This document shows, piece by piece, positions 1 through 5,818 of a stretch of DNA of 5,818 bases. The DNA lies in contig JAPSIP010000114.1 in assembly GCA_031178645.1 (NCBI GenBank), positions 1-5,818 on the forward strand. The letters run 5' to 3'. The notes below the pieces were generated by a model. It did no database searches. It was not told where the DNA came from and saw only the letters and a program-made list of their open reading frames with translations. How positions within the stretch are numbered: position 1 is the first letter of the stretch; every line of letters starts with the position of its first letter. Origin of the DNA: Paracoccus sp. (in: a-proteobacteria) (lineage in GTDB: Bacteria; Pseudomonadota; Alphaproteobacteria; Rhodobacterales; Rhodobacteraceae). Both the position numbers and the translations under genes were made by a program.

Positions 1-2
1 TG

Positions 3-41
3 CAGTTCACCGACATGCCGGTCCTGCCGGAACCCGCCTGA
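3..41 (+). CDS. 3' end of an upstream gene (partial)
   Basis: Reading from base 3, the frame gives the short tail QFTDMPVLPEPA and then TGA at 39-41. Only 12 codons are visible, too few to recognise a family, so no function is offered. Support is indirect: the codons use G/C-rich third positions like the neighbours, and the stop falls exactly one base before the stop codon of the opposing lipoprotein gene (42-44), a tight tail-to-tail arrangement common in compact genomes. It could also be chance, since any frame is open over so short a stretch. Confidence 0.4.
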   Translation, partial: QFTDMPVLPEPA

Positions 42-584
42 TCACTTCGGCGCGGCATAGACCGCCGCCCAGAAGCGGGTCTTGCCGTCCGGCCCGATGG
101 CCTGCCCGATGCCGTAATCGCGGACCTGCGGGATCATGATATTGGCAAGATGCCCGCTGGACGCGTTCCATTCCGTCAGGACGCGTTCCTGCGAGAATGG
201 CCCGGCCGCGATGTTCTCGGCCGTGACGCGGGGGGCGTAACCCGCGGCCTTCACGCGCGGGCCGGGGCCGCTGGTCCTGCTGCCCAGATGGGTCATGCGG
301 CCACGCTGCGCCATGTCGCAGGCGTGCTGCGCCGCCACCTGGGCCAGCACCGGATTGGCCTGGACGGGCGGCAAGCCCGCGCTGCGCCGCACCGCGTTGG
401 TGGCTGCCGCGCCATGGCTGTTCTGGCTGGAACTGGTGGCAAGGCAGGTGGCCTGCCCCGCCGGCATCAGCTGCATGGCATGGGGATCGTTCTTGCCAAC
501 GCTGATATCAGGAGAGGTCTGCGCACAGGCGGCCAGGATGGCGCAACCAAGGGCGAGGATAGGCAATTTGATAAGGGATGTCAT
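42..584 (-). CDS. CAP/SCP-domain (PR-1-like) lipoprotein
   Basis: Protein of 180 residues. The N-terminus is a lipoprotein signal: Lys6, a hydrophobic stretch, then lipobox LAAC with the lipidated cysteine at residue 20, so it should be anchored in the membrane and face the periplasm. After a low-complexity Ser/Gln/Ala linker (about 44-66), residues 67-178 form a CAP domain. The family landmarks are visible: His99 in the MTHLG segment, Glu123 in AENIAAG, and the W-x5-GH-x2-NIM block with His145 and Asn148. The two His and the Glu correspond to the CAP cavity residues. Cys47 and Cys89 could pair in a disulfide. Bacterial CAP proteins of this size are common; their biochemical role is mostly unknown, so no substrate is assigned. 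The ATG at 582-584 is preceded on the - strand by AAAGGTG about seven bases upstream, a good ribosome binding site. It is transcribed divergently from the LysM gene and converges with the gene ending at 41. Confidence 0.9.
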   Translation of the reverse strand: MTSLIKLPILALGCAILAACAQTSPDISVGKNDPHAMQLMPAGQATCLATSSSQNSHGAAATNAVRRSAGLPPVQANPVLAQVAAQHACDMAQRGRMTHLGSRTSGPGPRVKAAGYAPRVTAENIAAGPFSQERVLTEWNASSGHLANIMIPQVRDYGIGQAIGPDGKTRFWAAVYAAPK

Positions 585-638
585 CGTGCTTCACCTTTGA
601 TGTTAGAGCGCATCTTACGGGTGAAAGTGTGAATGATT

Positions 639-657
639 TAACAATGCACGGTTGTTA
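639..657. promoter_or_regulatory. Palindrome TAACAA-N7-TTGTTA in divergent spacer
   Basis: A perfect 6-bp inverted repeat (639-644 and 652-657) with a 7-bp centre lies in the divergent spacer between the CAP lipoprotein gene and the LysM gene. The surrounding bases 600-665 are clearly more AT-rich than the rest of the window, as expected of a promoter region, and the right arm runs into TTATAT (655-660), a possible -10 for the + strand gene. I found no well-spaced -35 for either direction. An operator is possible but is only an inference from symmetry and position. Confidence 0.3.
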
Positions 658-752
658 TATAGCAGGACCGGCCGGAATAACCAGAGGGAACGCTTGCCTC
701 AAGACCGCGTTTCTCACGAAATGATCAAGTTTCCATCAGCAAAGGATGAACC

Positions 753-1247
753 ATGGCCATCTGGGACTTCGTGAAGGACGCCGGAAAATCGGTCTTCGGC
801 AAGGCCGAGGCCGCCGAGGCCAAGCCTGCCCCCCAGCCCGAGGCGGCTGCGGCAAAGCCCGGTCAGGATCCGGAAACGACCCGCAAGGTCGCCGCGCTCA
901 AGGCCGAGTTGCGGGCGCTGAACCTGGACAAGGATGACGTGCACCTGACGCTGCGCGGCGATACGGTGAAGATCGAAACCAAGGGCGCAGATCGCGAAAC
1001 GCTTGAAAAACTGGTGCTGGCGGTCGGCAATATCGAAGGCATCGCCAAGGTCGAGGCCGACCTGCCCCAGGCCGAACAGGCGCCCCTGTTCCACACCGTC
1101 AAGAAGGGCGAAACGCTTTCGGCCATTGCCAAGGCCTATCTGGGCAATGCCAACAGATACAACGCGATCTTCGAGGCGAACCGCCCGATGCTGCTGGACC
1201 CGGACAAGATCTATCCGGGCCAGACCCTGCGCATTCCCCGGGAATGA
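753..1247 (+). CDS. kbp: BON-LysM protein, Kbp/YgaU family
   Basis: Protein of 164 residues with no signal peptide. It follows E. coli Kbp (YgaU) end to end: N-terminal FVKDAG motif (residues 6-11), BON domain (about 40-104, with LAVGNIEGIAKV at 89-100), and a C-terminal LysM domain (about 113-162) with HTVKKGETLSAIAKAYLGN, then FEANRPML and the closing KIYPGQTLRIP. E. coli Kbp is a cytoplasmic potassium-binding protein of 149 residues whose two domains close up on K+; the same role here is inferred by homology. The extra length is mainly an Ala/Pro/Glu-rich linker at residues 18-38, between the N-terminal helix and the BON domain. The ATG at 753 has AAAGGA at 741-746, six bases upstream. It appears monocistronic: a divergent gene lies upstream and a strong terminator starts six bases after the stop. 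An alternative label is generic LysM peptidoglycan-binding protein, but the lack of an export signal and the full-length Kbp layout favour Kbp. Confidence 0.92.
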   Translation: MAIWDFVKDAGKSVFGKAEAAEAKPAPQPEAAAAKPGQDPETTRKVAALKAELRALNLDKDDVHLTLRGDTVKIETKGADRETLEKLVLAVGNIEGIAKVEADLPQAEQAPLFHTVKKGETLSAIAKAYLGNANRYNAIFEANRPMLLDPDKIYPGQTLRIPRE

Positions 1248-1252
1248 CCGGT

Positions 1253-1290
1253 GACGCGGCGTCCGGCCCGTCCTGACGCCGCGTCCTTTT
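1253..1290 (+). terminator. Rho-independent terminator after the LysM gene
   Basis: A perfect 11-bp stem is formed by GACGCGGCGTC (1253-1263) and GACGCCGCGTC (1275-1285), with an 11-base loop, followed by C and four T (1287-1290). It begins six bases after the LysM stop codon. The stem is very GC-rich and the T run is short, which is usual in high-GC genomes. It separates the LysM gene from the acyl-CoA synthetase gene. Confidence 0.8.
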
Positions 1291-1372
1291 CCGCCCTTTC
1301 GTCAAGACCCTTGCCCACTTTCCCGTCGTTGCCCCATTCTGGCCTCGATTGGGATCAGGAGGGTGATCCCGT

Positions 1373-1379
1373 GGGAGGG
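1373..1379 (+). promoter_or_regulatory. Ribosome binding site deciding the acyl-CoA synthetase start
   Basis: GGGAGGG (GGAGG core at 1374-1378) sits five bases before the ATG at 1384. An AGGAGG at 1357-1362 directly abuts the in-frame GTG at 1363 with no spacer, too close to serve it. The ATG is therefore the preferred start. Confidence 0.65.
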
Positions 1380-1383
1380 ATCG

Positions 1384-3270
1384 ATGACGCGTTTCAGCAG
1401 CTATGACGACCGCAATGCCTTGGAAGCAGCCATGCCTTACGAGGCCAGGGATTTGCCCGTCACACTCTACGGCTTCCTGGCCCGCACCGCCGAACGCTTT
1501 CCCGACCGGCCCGCGATCAGCTTCCAGCTTCTGGCCGATCCGAAAAGCCACGCCTCGACCCTGACCTGGCAGGATCTGCTGGAACGCGTCACGGAAACCG
1601 CGAACCTGTTCCGCAAGCTGGGCATCGGGCCGACCGACACAGTGGCCTATCTGCTGCCCAACAGCATCGAAACCCCGGTGGTCCTGCTGGCCGGTGCAAC
1701 GGCGGGGATCGTCAACCCGATCAACCCGCTGCTGGACGCCCAGCAGATCGCGGGCATCCTACGCGAAACCCGCGCCAAGGTTCTGGTCACGCTGCGCTCC
1801 TTCCCCAAGACCGATGTGGCCCAGAAGGCGGCCGAGGCCGTGGCCCTGGCCCCGGGCGTCACCCATGTGGTCGAGGTTGACCTGAACCGCCACCTGCGCG
1901 GTCTGAAACGCTTCATCGTGCCGCTGATCCGCCCGCGCGTGAAGCGCAGGCACAAGGCCAAGGTTCTGAACTTCGAGGCCGCGACAAGCGCCGAAAAGCA
2001 CACCCGCCTGGATTTCGAGGACATCCAGCAGGACCGCGTGGCCGCCTATTTCCACACCGGCGGCACGACCGGCACGCCCAAGGTGGCGCAGCACAAGTAT
2101 TCCGGCATGATCTACAACGGCTGGCTGGGCGGGTCGCTGCTGTTCGACGAAACTGACGTGCTGATGTGCCCGCTGCCGATGTTCCACGTCTTCGCGGCCT
2201 ATCCGATCCTGATGTCCTGCATCGCATCCGGCGCGCATGTGGTGATGCCGACGCCCGCCGGATACCGGGGCGACGGGGTCTTCGACAACTTCTGGAAGCT
2301 GATCGAACGCTGGCAGGCGACCTTCCTGATCACCGTCCCCACTGCCATCGCCGCCCTGATGCAGCGGCCGGTCAATGCCGATGTCCGCTCGCTCAAGACC
2401 GCGATCTCGGGCTCGGCGCCCCTGCCGATCGAGCTTTACAACCGCTTCAAGTCCGCCACCGGGGTCGAGATCGCCGAAGGCTATGGCCTGACCGAGGCGA
2501 CCTGCCTTGTCAGCTGCAACCCCGTGGACGGCATGAAGAAGGTGGGCTCCGTGGGAATCCCCCTGCCCTATAGCCATGTCCGCATTCTCCACCACGACGA
2601 TGCGGGCAATGTCCGTGAATGCCCGACCGACGTGGTGGGCGAAATCTGCGTAGCCAATCCCGGCGTCTTTCCGGGGTCCACCTATACCGAGGCCGACAAG
2701 AACCACAAACTCTTCGCCGAGGACATTTATCTGCGCACGGGCGACCTGGGGCGGCTGGATGCCGACGGCTATCTGTGGATCACGGGCCGGGCCAAGGATC
2801 TGATCATCCGCGGCGGCCACAACATCGACCCCGCCGAGATCGAGGAGGCGATGCTGTCCCACCCCGCCGTGGCCTTCGCCGGCGCCATCGGCCAGCCGGA
2901 CAGCTTCGCGGGCGAACTGCCCTGTGTCTATGTGGAACTGGTGGCGGGCGCCCAGGCAACGGAGGCCGAGTTGCTGGCCCATGCCAAGGCCCATATCCAC
3001 GAACGCGCGGCCATCCCCAAGCATGTCGAGATCCTGTCCGAACTGCCCAAGACGGCGGTCGGCAAGATCTTCAAGCCCGACCTGCGCCGCATGGCCATCA
3101 CGCGCGTCTATGACAAGGCGCTTGACGGCACCGGCGCCCGCGTGGCCGAGGTGGTCGAGGACAAGAAGCGCGGCCTGGTCGCGCGCCTTGCCCGCGAAGG
3201 AGAGGTCGACGAGGCGGCCGTGAAGGCGAAGCTGGGCGAGTTCACCCGGCCGTGGGAGTGGGCCGGCTGA
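1384..3270 (+). CDS. AMP-forming acyl-CoA synthetase
   Basis: Protein of 628 residues from the ATG at 1384; an in-frame GTG at 1363 would add seven residues but lacks a spaced ribosome binding site. The enzyme belongs to the ANL superfamily: it activates a carboxylic acid with ATP to an acyl-adenylate and transfers the acyl group to CoA. Core motifs appear in order: phosphate-binding loop HTGGTTGTPK (224-233), GYGLTEAT (366-373), the ribose-binding Asp in RTGD (451-454), the hinge region GRAKDLIIRGGHNIDPAEIEE (from 468), and the catalytic Lys561 in PKTAVGKIFK. About 67 residues follow that lysine, longer than in a minimal ANL enzyme. The acid substrate cannot be read from the sequence; a fatty acid is likely, given the resemblance to the roughly 630-residue acyl-CoA synthetases of proteobacteria. 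There is no signal peptide, so it is cytoplasmic. It looks monocistronic: a terminator precedes it and a possible hairpin overlaps its stop codon. It does not resemble acetyl-CoA synthetase (Acs), which has a different layout. Confidence 0.93.
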   Translation: MTRFSSYDDRNALEAAMPYEARDLPVTLYGFLARTAERFPDRPAISFQLLADPKSHASTLTWQDLLERVTETANLFRKLGIGPTDTVAYLLPNSIETPVVLLAGATAGIVNPINPLLDAQQIAGILRETRAKVLVTLRSFPKTDVAQKAAEAVALAPGVTHVVEVDLNRHLRGLKRFIVPLIRPRVKRRHKAKVLNFEAATSAEKHTRLDFEDIQQDRVAAYFHTGGTTGTPKVAQHKYSGMIYNGWLGGSLLFDETDVLMCPLPMFHVFAAYPILMSCIASGAHVVMPTPAGYRGDGVFDNFWKLIERWQATFLITVPTAIAALMQRPVNADVRSLKTAISGSAPLPIELYNRFKSATGVEIAEGYGLTEATCLVSCNPVDGMKKVGSVGIPLPYSHVRILHHDDAGNVRECPTDVVGEICVANPGVFPGSTYTEADKNHKLFAEDIYLRTGDLGRLDADGYLWITGRAKDLIIRGGHNIDPAEIEEAMLSHPAVAFAGAIGQPDSFAGELPCVYVELVAGAQATEAELLAHAKAHIHERAAIPKHVEILSELPKTAVGKIFKPDLRRMAITRVYDKALDGTGARVAEVVEDKKRGLVARLAREGEVDEAAVKAKLGEFTRPWEWAG

Positions 3271-3296
3271 CCACAATCTGGGGTAGCCGGGTTGTT
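3263..3296 (+). terminator. Possible hairpin terminator overlapping the acyl-CoA synthetase stop
   Basis: CCGGCT (3263-3268) pairs with AGCCGG (3285-3290), and an inner CCA (3271-3273) pairs with TGG (3279-3281), giving a two-part stem around a five-base loop. A weak T-rich stretch GTTGTT follows (3291-3296). The hairpin includes the stop codon TGA (3268-3270). The stem is interrupted and the T run is broken, so the call is tentative. Confidence 0.4.
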
Positions 3297-3320
3297 GGCA
3301 TTAACAATTTTGCGTAGAAA
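3292..3320 (+). promoter_or_regulatory. Weak candidate promoter before the + strand GT61 gene
   Basis: TTGTTG (3292-3297) and TAGAAA (3315-3320) lie 17 bases apart, a sigma-70-like spacing, in the only AT-rich part of the short spacer before the glycosyltransferase start at 3353. A 5-bp inverted repeat, TTGTT (3292-3296) and AACAA (3303-3307), overlaps the -35 box. Both hexamers match consensus only partly. Confidence 0.3.
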
Positions 3321-3352
3321 CGGTCCTGCGGAACCTATGCTGCGGGGGCAAG

Positions 3353-4039
3353 ATGCTGGACCTGAACGACGAGTCGGACGACCTGGTCCTGATCGAAGAT
3401 GCGATCATTGTTCCGCCCACGCCGAAAGGCATGGGGAAATGGCAGCCCTCGGGTGTGCTGGACAGCAAGGGTGACTTCGTCGCCAACTCGATCAGTTGGT
3501 CCAGCAGCACCTTGCCGGTCAATTCCGAACCGAAGATGCCGCCGACCGAGGCCATCCGCGACATGGCCGGCACGCATATGTTCGCCGGCATCAGCTATGG
3601 CCATTTCGGGCATTTCATCACCGAAAGCATGACCCGGATCTGGGCCCTGGATCAGGTGCGGGACAAGATCGACGGGCTGGTCTTCACCCCCAAGAACCAA
3701 ATGAAGGACAACCTGCGCCCCTTCGAGGTTTATCGGGAACTGATCGACAATTTCGGCCTGGCGGGCGTTCCCATCGCCTGCCCCGCCGAACCGGTCCGGG
3801 TCGAGCGGCTGTATGTTCCGAAGCAGGGCTTCGGCCTGGGCGATCTTGCGGGCGGCAGCCGCAAGTTCGTGGACTTCATAAACCGCCATGCGGGCGTTGA
3901 CGTGACCCCCGCCGGGGGCGAGCGGATCTATATCTCTCGGTCGCAGCTTCCCGCCGACCGCGGCGGCATCCTGGGCGAGGCGAAGCTCGAAGGGTATCTG
4001 GCGGCAGAAGGCTATGCGATCTTCCACCCGCAAAAGTAA
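3353..4039 (+). CDS. N-terminal piece of the interrupted GT61 glycosyltransferase
   Basis: This is the part that would be translated as the DNA stands: 228 residues ending at TAA 4037-4039. It holds the GHFITESMTRIWALD motif (86-100) and the RIYISRS strand (191-197), but ends with IFHPQK just before the C-terminal nucleotide-sugar-binding half of the family fold. It is therefore expected to be inactive unless the stop is read through or a separately made second half completes it. There is no signal peptide or membrane segment. Confidence 0.6.
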   Translation: MLDLNDESDDLVLIEDAIIVPPTPKGMGKWQPSGVLDSKGDFVANSISWSSSTLPVNSEPKMPPTEAIRDMAGTHMFAGISYGHFGHFITESMTRIWALDQVRDKIDGLVFTPKNQMKDNLRPFEVYRELIDNFGLAGVPIACPAEPVRVERLYVPKQGFGLGDLAGGSRKFVDFINRHAGVDVTPAGGERIYISRSQLPADRGGILGEAKLEGYLAAEGYAIFHPQK

Positions 4040-4054
4040 AAGAAGCTGGCACAG

Positions 4055-4498
4055 TTGGCGCAGTACAAGGCGGCGCGGGCCGTGATATCGGTCGATTGCT
4101 CGCCGCTGCACCTGATCGGCTATGTGGGCAATGCCGACCAGACCGTGGCAATCCTGCGGCGGCGCAGCCTGGACTTCGGCGACCTGTTCGCGCGGCAACT
4201 GACCGGCTTCAAGGGGATCCGCTGCCTGACGGTGGACGCGCTGAAGAATGACTGGCTGCCGCTGAACACCAACCGCCCCAGCCGCAGCTCCTTCGGCGAA
4301 ATCGACTTTCCCGAAACCTATCGCGCGCTGAAGGAGGCCGACCTGATCCGAAGCGAGATCCCTTGGACACCCCTGACGCTTGAGGAACGCAATCGCGACC
4401 TGCACCGGATCGAGGCGATGCACGAGATGGCCTTCAAGCCCTTCAAGCCCGACAGCAGCTTCCAGACCAGCATCCAGGCCGCCGATCAGTCCAGTTGA
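4055..4498 (+). CDS. C-terminal piece of the interrupted GT61 gene
   Basis: If translated separately, this part would have to restart at TTG 4055, 15 bases after the TAA and in the same frame, giving 147 residues. No good ribosome binding site precedes it; AAGAAG at 4040-4045 is the best available. It carries AARAVISVDCSPLHLIGYVGN, the counterpart of the conserved C-terminal motif of GT61 proteins, and a hydrophilic tail rich in Arg and Glu. It is more likely the untranslated remnant of the full-length gene than an independent gene. It overlaps the opposing glycosyltransferase gene by 13 bases. Confidence 0.3.
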   Translation: MAQYKAARAVISVDCSPLHLIGYVGNADQTVAILRRRSLDFGDLFARQLTGFKGIRCLTVDALKNDWLPLNTNRPSRSSFGEIDFPETYRALKEADLIRSEIPWTPLTLEERNRDLHRIEAMHEMAFKPFKPDSSFQTSIQAADQSS

Positions 4499-5775
4499 CC
4501 TTCCTGCGCAAGGTCGCAGATCAGGTCGATCGCCGCCTTGCCCACCCGCACACCGATCAGCCCCTCGGTGATCGAGGGGATGACCGACGGGTCCTCTTGC
4601 GCCAGATCCGCAAAGACCACCGAATAGCGGCAGCCCGCGACATGGGCATTGCCCAGGAAATCGCCCCAGCGGTGAAACTGCGTCTGGATGCTGCCGATCT
4701 CGATCACATGGGCGTCAGGATTGGCGAACATCATGTTGGCGAAAAAGGCGCCATGGGCCGACACCACCACTTCGGCCGCGTTCATCGTGGCGACTTGCTC
4801 CAAGGGCGAAAGCCGCTCGAAATACACCTTCTCGAATCCCAGGGGTCGCAACTGGTCCCACAGTGCGTCCTGGCCCAGAAAGCCCCTTTGGTTCACTGCG
4901 TCGTTCTGGGGATCGCGGACCACGAAGATACGTCGCGCCAGCTTGCGGGCCGGCCCCTCGGCCGCCTTGGCAAGGGCCCGTTCGCGCATTTGCCGCAACG
5001 AACGGTCGAATGTGTTCTTGAGCACGAATTTGCGGCTTTGCGTATGGGCGGTCAGATCCCGCCACGCCGTATCCCCTTCGTGACGATCAAGTTCCTCGGC
5101 GATGCGCGGGTCGCCATTTGTCGCAACAAGATGCCGCGCGTTGAAGGGGATCAGAACGTGGTCATAGCGGCAGGCACGGTCGGTAAAGGCGATCCGGCCC
5201 TCCAACTCGGGGAACAGCGCGCTTGTGAACTGCTCCGAGAATGCTGAGGCCTTGGCATTGCGACAATGTATGGTGATGGGGCCTGCCTCGCGGTCGCAGA
5301 AATGCGTCAGTTGAGGCAGGGTTTCGGTCATGAAGTGGTAATAGTTGACACGGTTCCGGCATTCGATCCCGACACGCATGTTCCTGATGCCGCCGTCCCA
5401 CAGGGGCAAATCGGCGTCGGTGCCGGCCTGCATCTGGCGGAAGAACGAGATCATCGCAGCCACGGCCTCGTCCGTCTTGTTATGCTTCAGAAACCGCGCA
5501 AAGATCCGGTCGCCTGATGCGCCGTTGGCCAGCCACTTGCCGTTGACCTGAAGGCTTCCGGCACTGAACATGGCGTCTTCGGCAACTGCGGGAACCGTGT
5601 TGGTCTCGAAGACACAGGGCGCCTGTCGCCACCGCTCCTCGAGGTTTCTTTCAAGCCGCCTCTGGATGTTACCATGATCGCTGCGGGCATATTGGCGCAC
5701 GCTGGCGCCGGGGGCGCGGCGGATCAACCATTCTGGCTGCTCAACCGGGAAAAGTCCCGGATCGGTACCGGGCAT
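4486..5775 (-). CDS. Glycosyltransferase family 61 (DUF563) protein
   Basis: Protein of 429 residues from the ATG at 5773-5775. GT61/DUF563 landmarks are NYYHFMTETLPQL (144-156), RRIFVVRD (281-288), a Gly-Phe-Leu-Gly segment (298-301), and the C-terminal block SAHGAFFANMMFANPDAHVIEI (starting at 339), in which His341-Gly342 and Asn347 correspond to the family's HGAGLTN signature. Such enzymes transfer sugars in capsule, exopolysaccharide or LPS synthesis; the donor and acceptor cannot be read from sequence. No signal peptide or membrane segment is evident, so a cytoplasmic or peripheral location is likely. The frame stays open upstream to the window edge (base 5818) with coding-like codons and no other start, so the real start may lie outside. 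In favour of 5775 is GAGGA at 5786-5790, ten bases upstream. The stop (4486-4488) lies inside the 3' end of the opposing + strand GT61 gene. Confidence 0.88.
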   Translation of the reverse strand: MPGTDPGLFPVEQPEWLIRRAPGASVRQYARSDHGNIQRRLERNLEERWRQAPCVFETNTVPAVAEDAMFSAGSLQVNGKWLANGASGDRIFARFLKHNKTDEAVAAMISFFRQMQAGTDADLPLWDGGIRNMRVGIECRNRVNYYHFMTETLPQLTHFCDREAGPITIHCRNAKASAFSEQFTSALFPELEGRIAFTDRACRYDHVLIPFNARHLVATNGDPRIAEELDRHEGDTAWRDLTAHTQSRKFVLKNTFDRSLRQMRERALAKAAEGPARKLARRIFVVRDPQNDAVNQRGFLGQDALWDQLRPLGFEKVYFERLSPLEQVATMNAAEVVVSAHGAFFANMMFANPDAHVIEIGSIQTQFHRWGDFLGNAHVAGCRYSVVFADLAQEDPSVIPSITEGLIGVRVGKAAIDLICDLAQEGQLD

Positions 5776-5818
5776 GAAGAAATATTCCTCGGCAGGACCG
5801 GCCCATCTGCCAGTGGCG

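Larger units (their letters stand above)
3353..4498 (+). pseudogene. GT61-type glycosyltransferase gene with in-frame stop
   Basis: A single reading frame of 382 codons from the ATG at 3353 to TGA at 4496-4498 is interrupted only by TAA at 4037-4039 (codon 229). Before the stop, GHFGHFITESMTRIWALD (83-100) and RIYISRSQLPADRGG (191-205) match the glycosyltransferase family 61 (DUF563) pattern. After it, the frame goes straight on with KKLAQLAQYKAARAVISVDCSPLHL, which corresponds to the family segment where an Ala-rich helix leads to a V-D/H-G/S-x-L-H-type motif. No frameshift is needed; one base change in the TAA restores a Gln, Glu or Lys codon. Every other gene end visible in this window uses TGA, which makes this TAA look like a lesion rather than a natural end. 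Intact, the product would transfer a sugar in surface-polysaccharide synthesis; the specific sugar and acceptor are unknown. The ATG has only a G-run (3344-3348) as ribosome binding site. A sequencing error, readthrough or a split gene remain possible. Confidence 0.75.

Noticed and set aside
150..632. Long + strand open frame opposite the CAP lipoprotein gene
   Set aside because: It is the complement of a convincing lipoprotein gene, has Arg/Gly/His-rich composition typical of high-GC shadow frames, and shows no recognisable motif.
1291..1362. Promoter for the acyl-CoA synthetase gene
   Set aside because: TTGCCC at 1311-1316 could be a -35 box, but the matching -10 position (CATTCT, 18 bases on) is too poor to call. 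A promoter must exist here or nearby given the terminator upstream, but I cannot place it.
1759..3276. 505-codon - strand open frame opposite the acyl-CoA synthetase gene
   Set aside because: The opposite strand holds a full set of ANL motifs in order. The - strand product is a His/Gly/Asp-rich shadow with no family signature.
3292..3474. Small + strand open frame with an ATG at 3337, overlapping the GT61 start
   Set aside because: It lies out of frame with the GT61 gene, has no ribosome binding site, and most of its length is the GT61 coding sequence read in another frame.
4037..4057. Selenocysteine/pyrrolysine-type recoding or programmed frameshift at the GT61 stop
   Set aside because: The stop is TAA, not TGA or TAG, so Sec or Pyl recoding does not apply. 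Both halves are in the same frame, so no frameshift is involved. No obvious stimulatory hairpin follows the stop.
3335..4423. 362-codon - strand open frame across the interrupted GT61 gene
   Set aside because: It is long because of the high GC content. The + strand frame carries the GT61 motifs on both sides of the TAA, while this one has none. It would make the + frame motifs a coincidence.
4495..5247. 250-codon + strand open frame
   Set aside because: It is antisense to the - strand GT61 gene, whose conserved motifs lie in the same region; the composition is shadow-like.

Overview
The window is high-GC DNA with strong G/C preference at third codon positions and TGA as the stop of almost every gene. 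The proteins look alphaproteobacterial, most likely Rhodobacterales/Rhodobacteraceae (Paracoccus-like). That placement is an inference from protein style and base composition, not from a marker gene. I see no rRNA, tRNA, CRISPR array, insertion sequence or phage gene.

Left part (1-1290): the last codons of a + strand gene end at 41 and abut, tail to tail, a - strand gene (42-584) for a small CAP/SCP-domain lipoprotein. A divergent, locally AT-rich spacer of 168 bp carries a short TAACAA-N7-TTGTTA palindrome. It is followed by a + strand BON-LysM protein (753-1247), a clear relative of E. coli Kbp/YgaU, which ends in a convincing rho-independent terminator (1253-1290).

Middle (1384-3270): one large + strand AMP-forming acyl-CoA synthetase with all the core adenylation motifs. 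A GTG seven codons upstream is less likely as the start, because only the ATG at 1384 has a properly spaced ribosome binding site. A hairpin overlaps its stop codon.

Right part (3271-5818): two glycosyltransferase-family-61 (DUF563) type genes face each other and overlap by 13 bp at their 3' ends. The + strand copy (3353-4498) is interrupted by a single in-frame TAA at 4037-4039. The same frame continues for 152 family-like codons to a TGA at 4496-4498, so it reads as a nonsense-mutated pseudogene, or much less likely a readthrough or two-part gene. The - strand copy (stop at 4486) looks intact, but its frame is open to the window edge, so its true start may lie outside. This segment probably belongs to a cell-surface polysaccharide locus continuing to the right.

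The genes do not form one operon. They are best read as independent housekeeping or envelope genes (CAP lipoprotein, Kbp, acyl-CoA synthetase) next to the edge of a surface-glycan locus. I did not find a clearly new biological system. The interrupted glycosyltransferase and the overlapping convergent pair are the most notable items.
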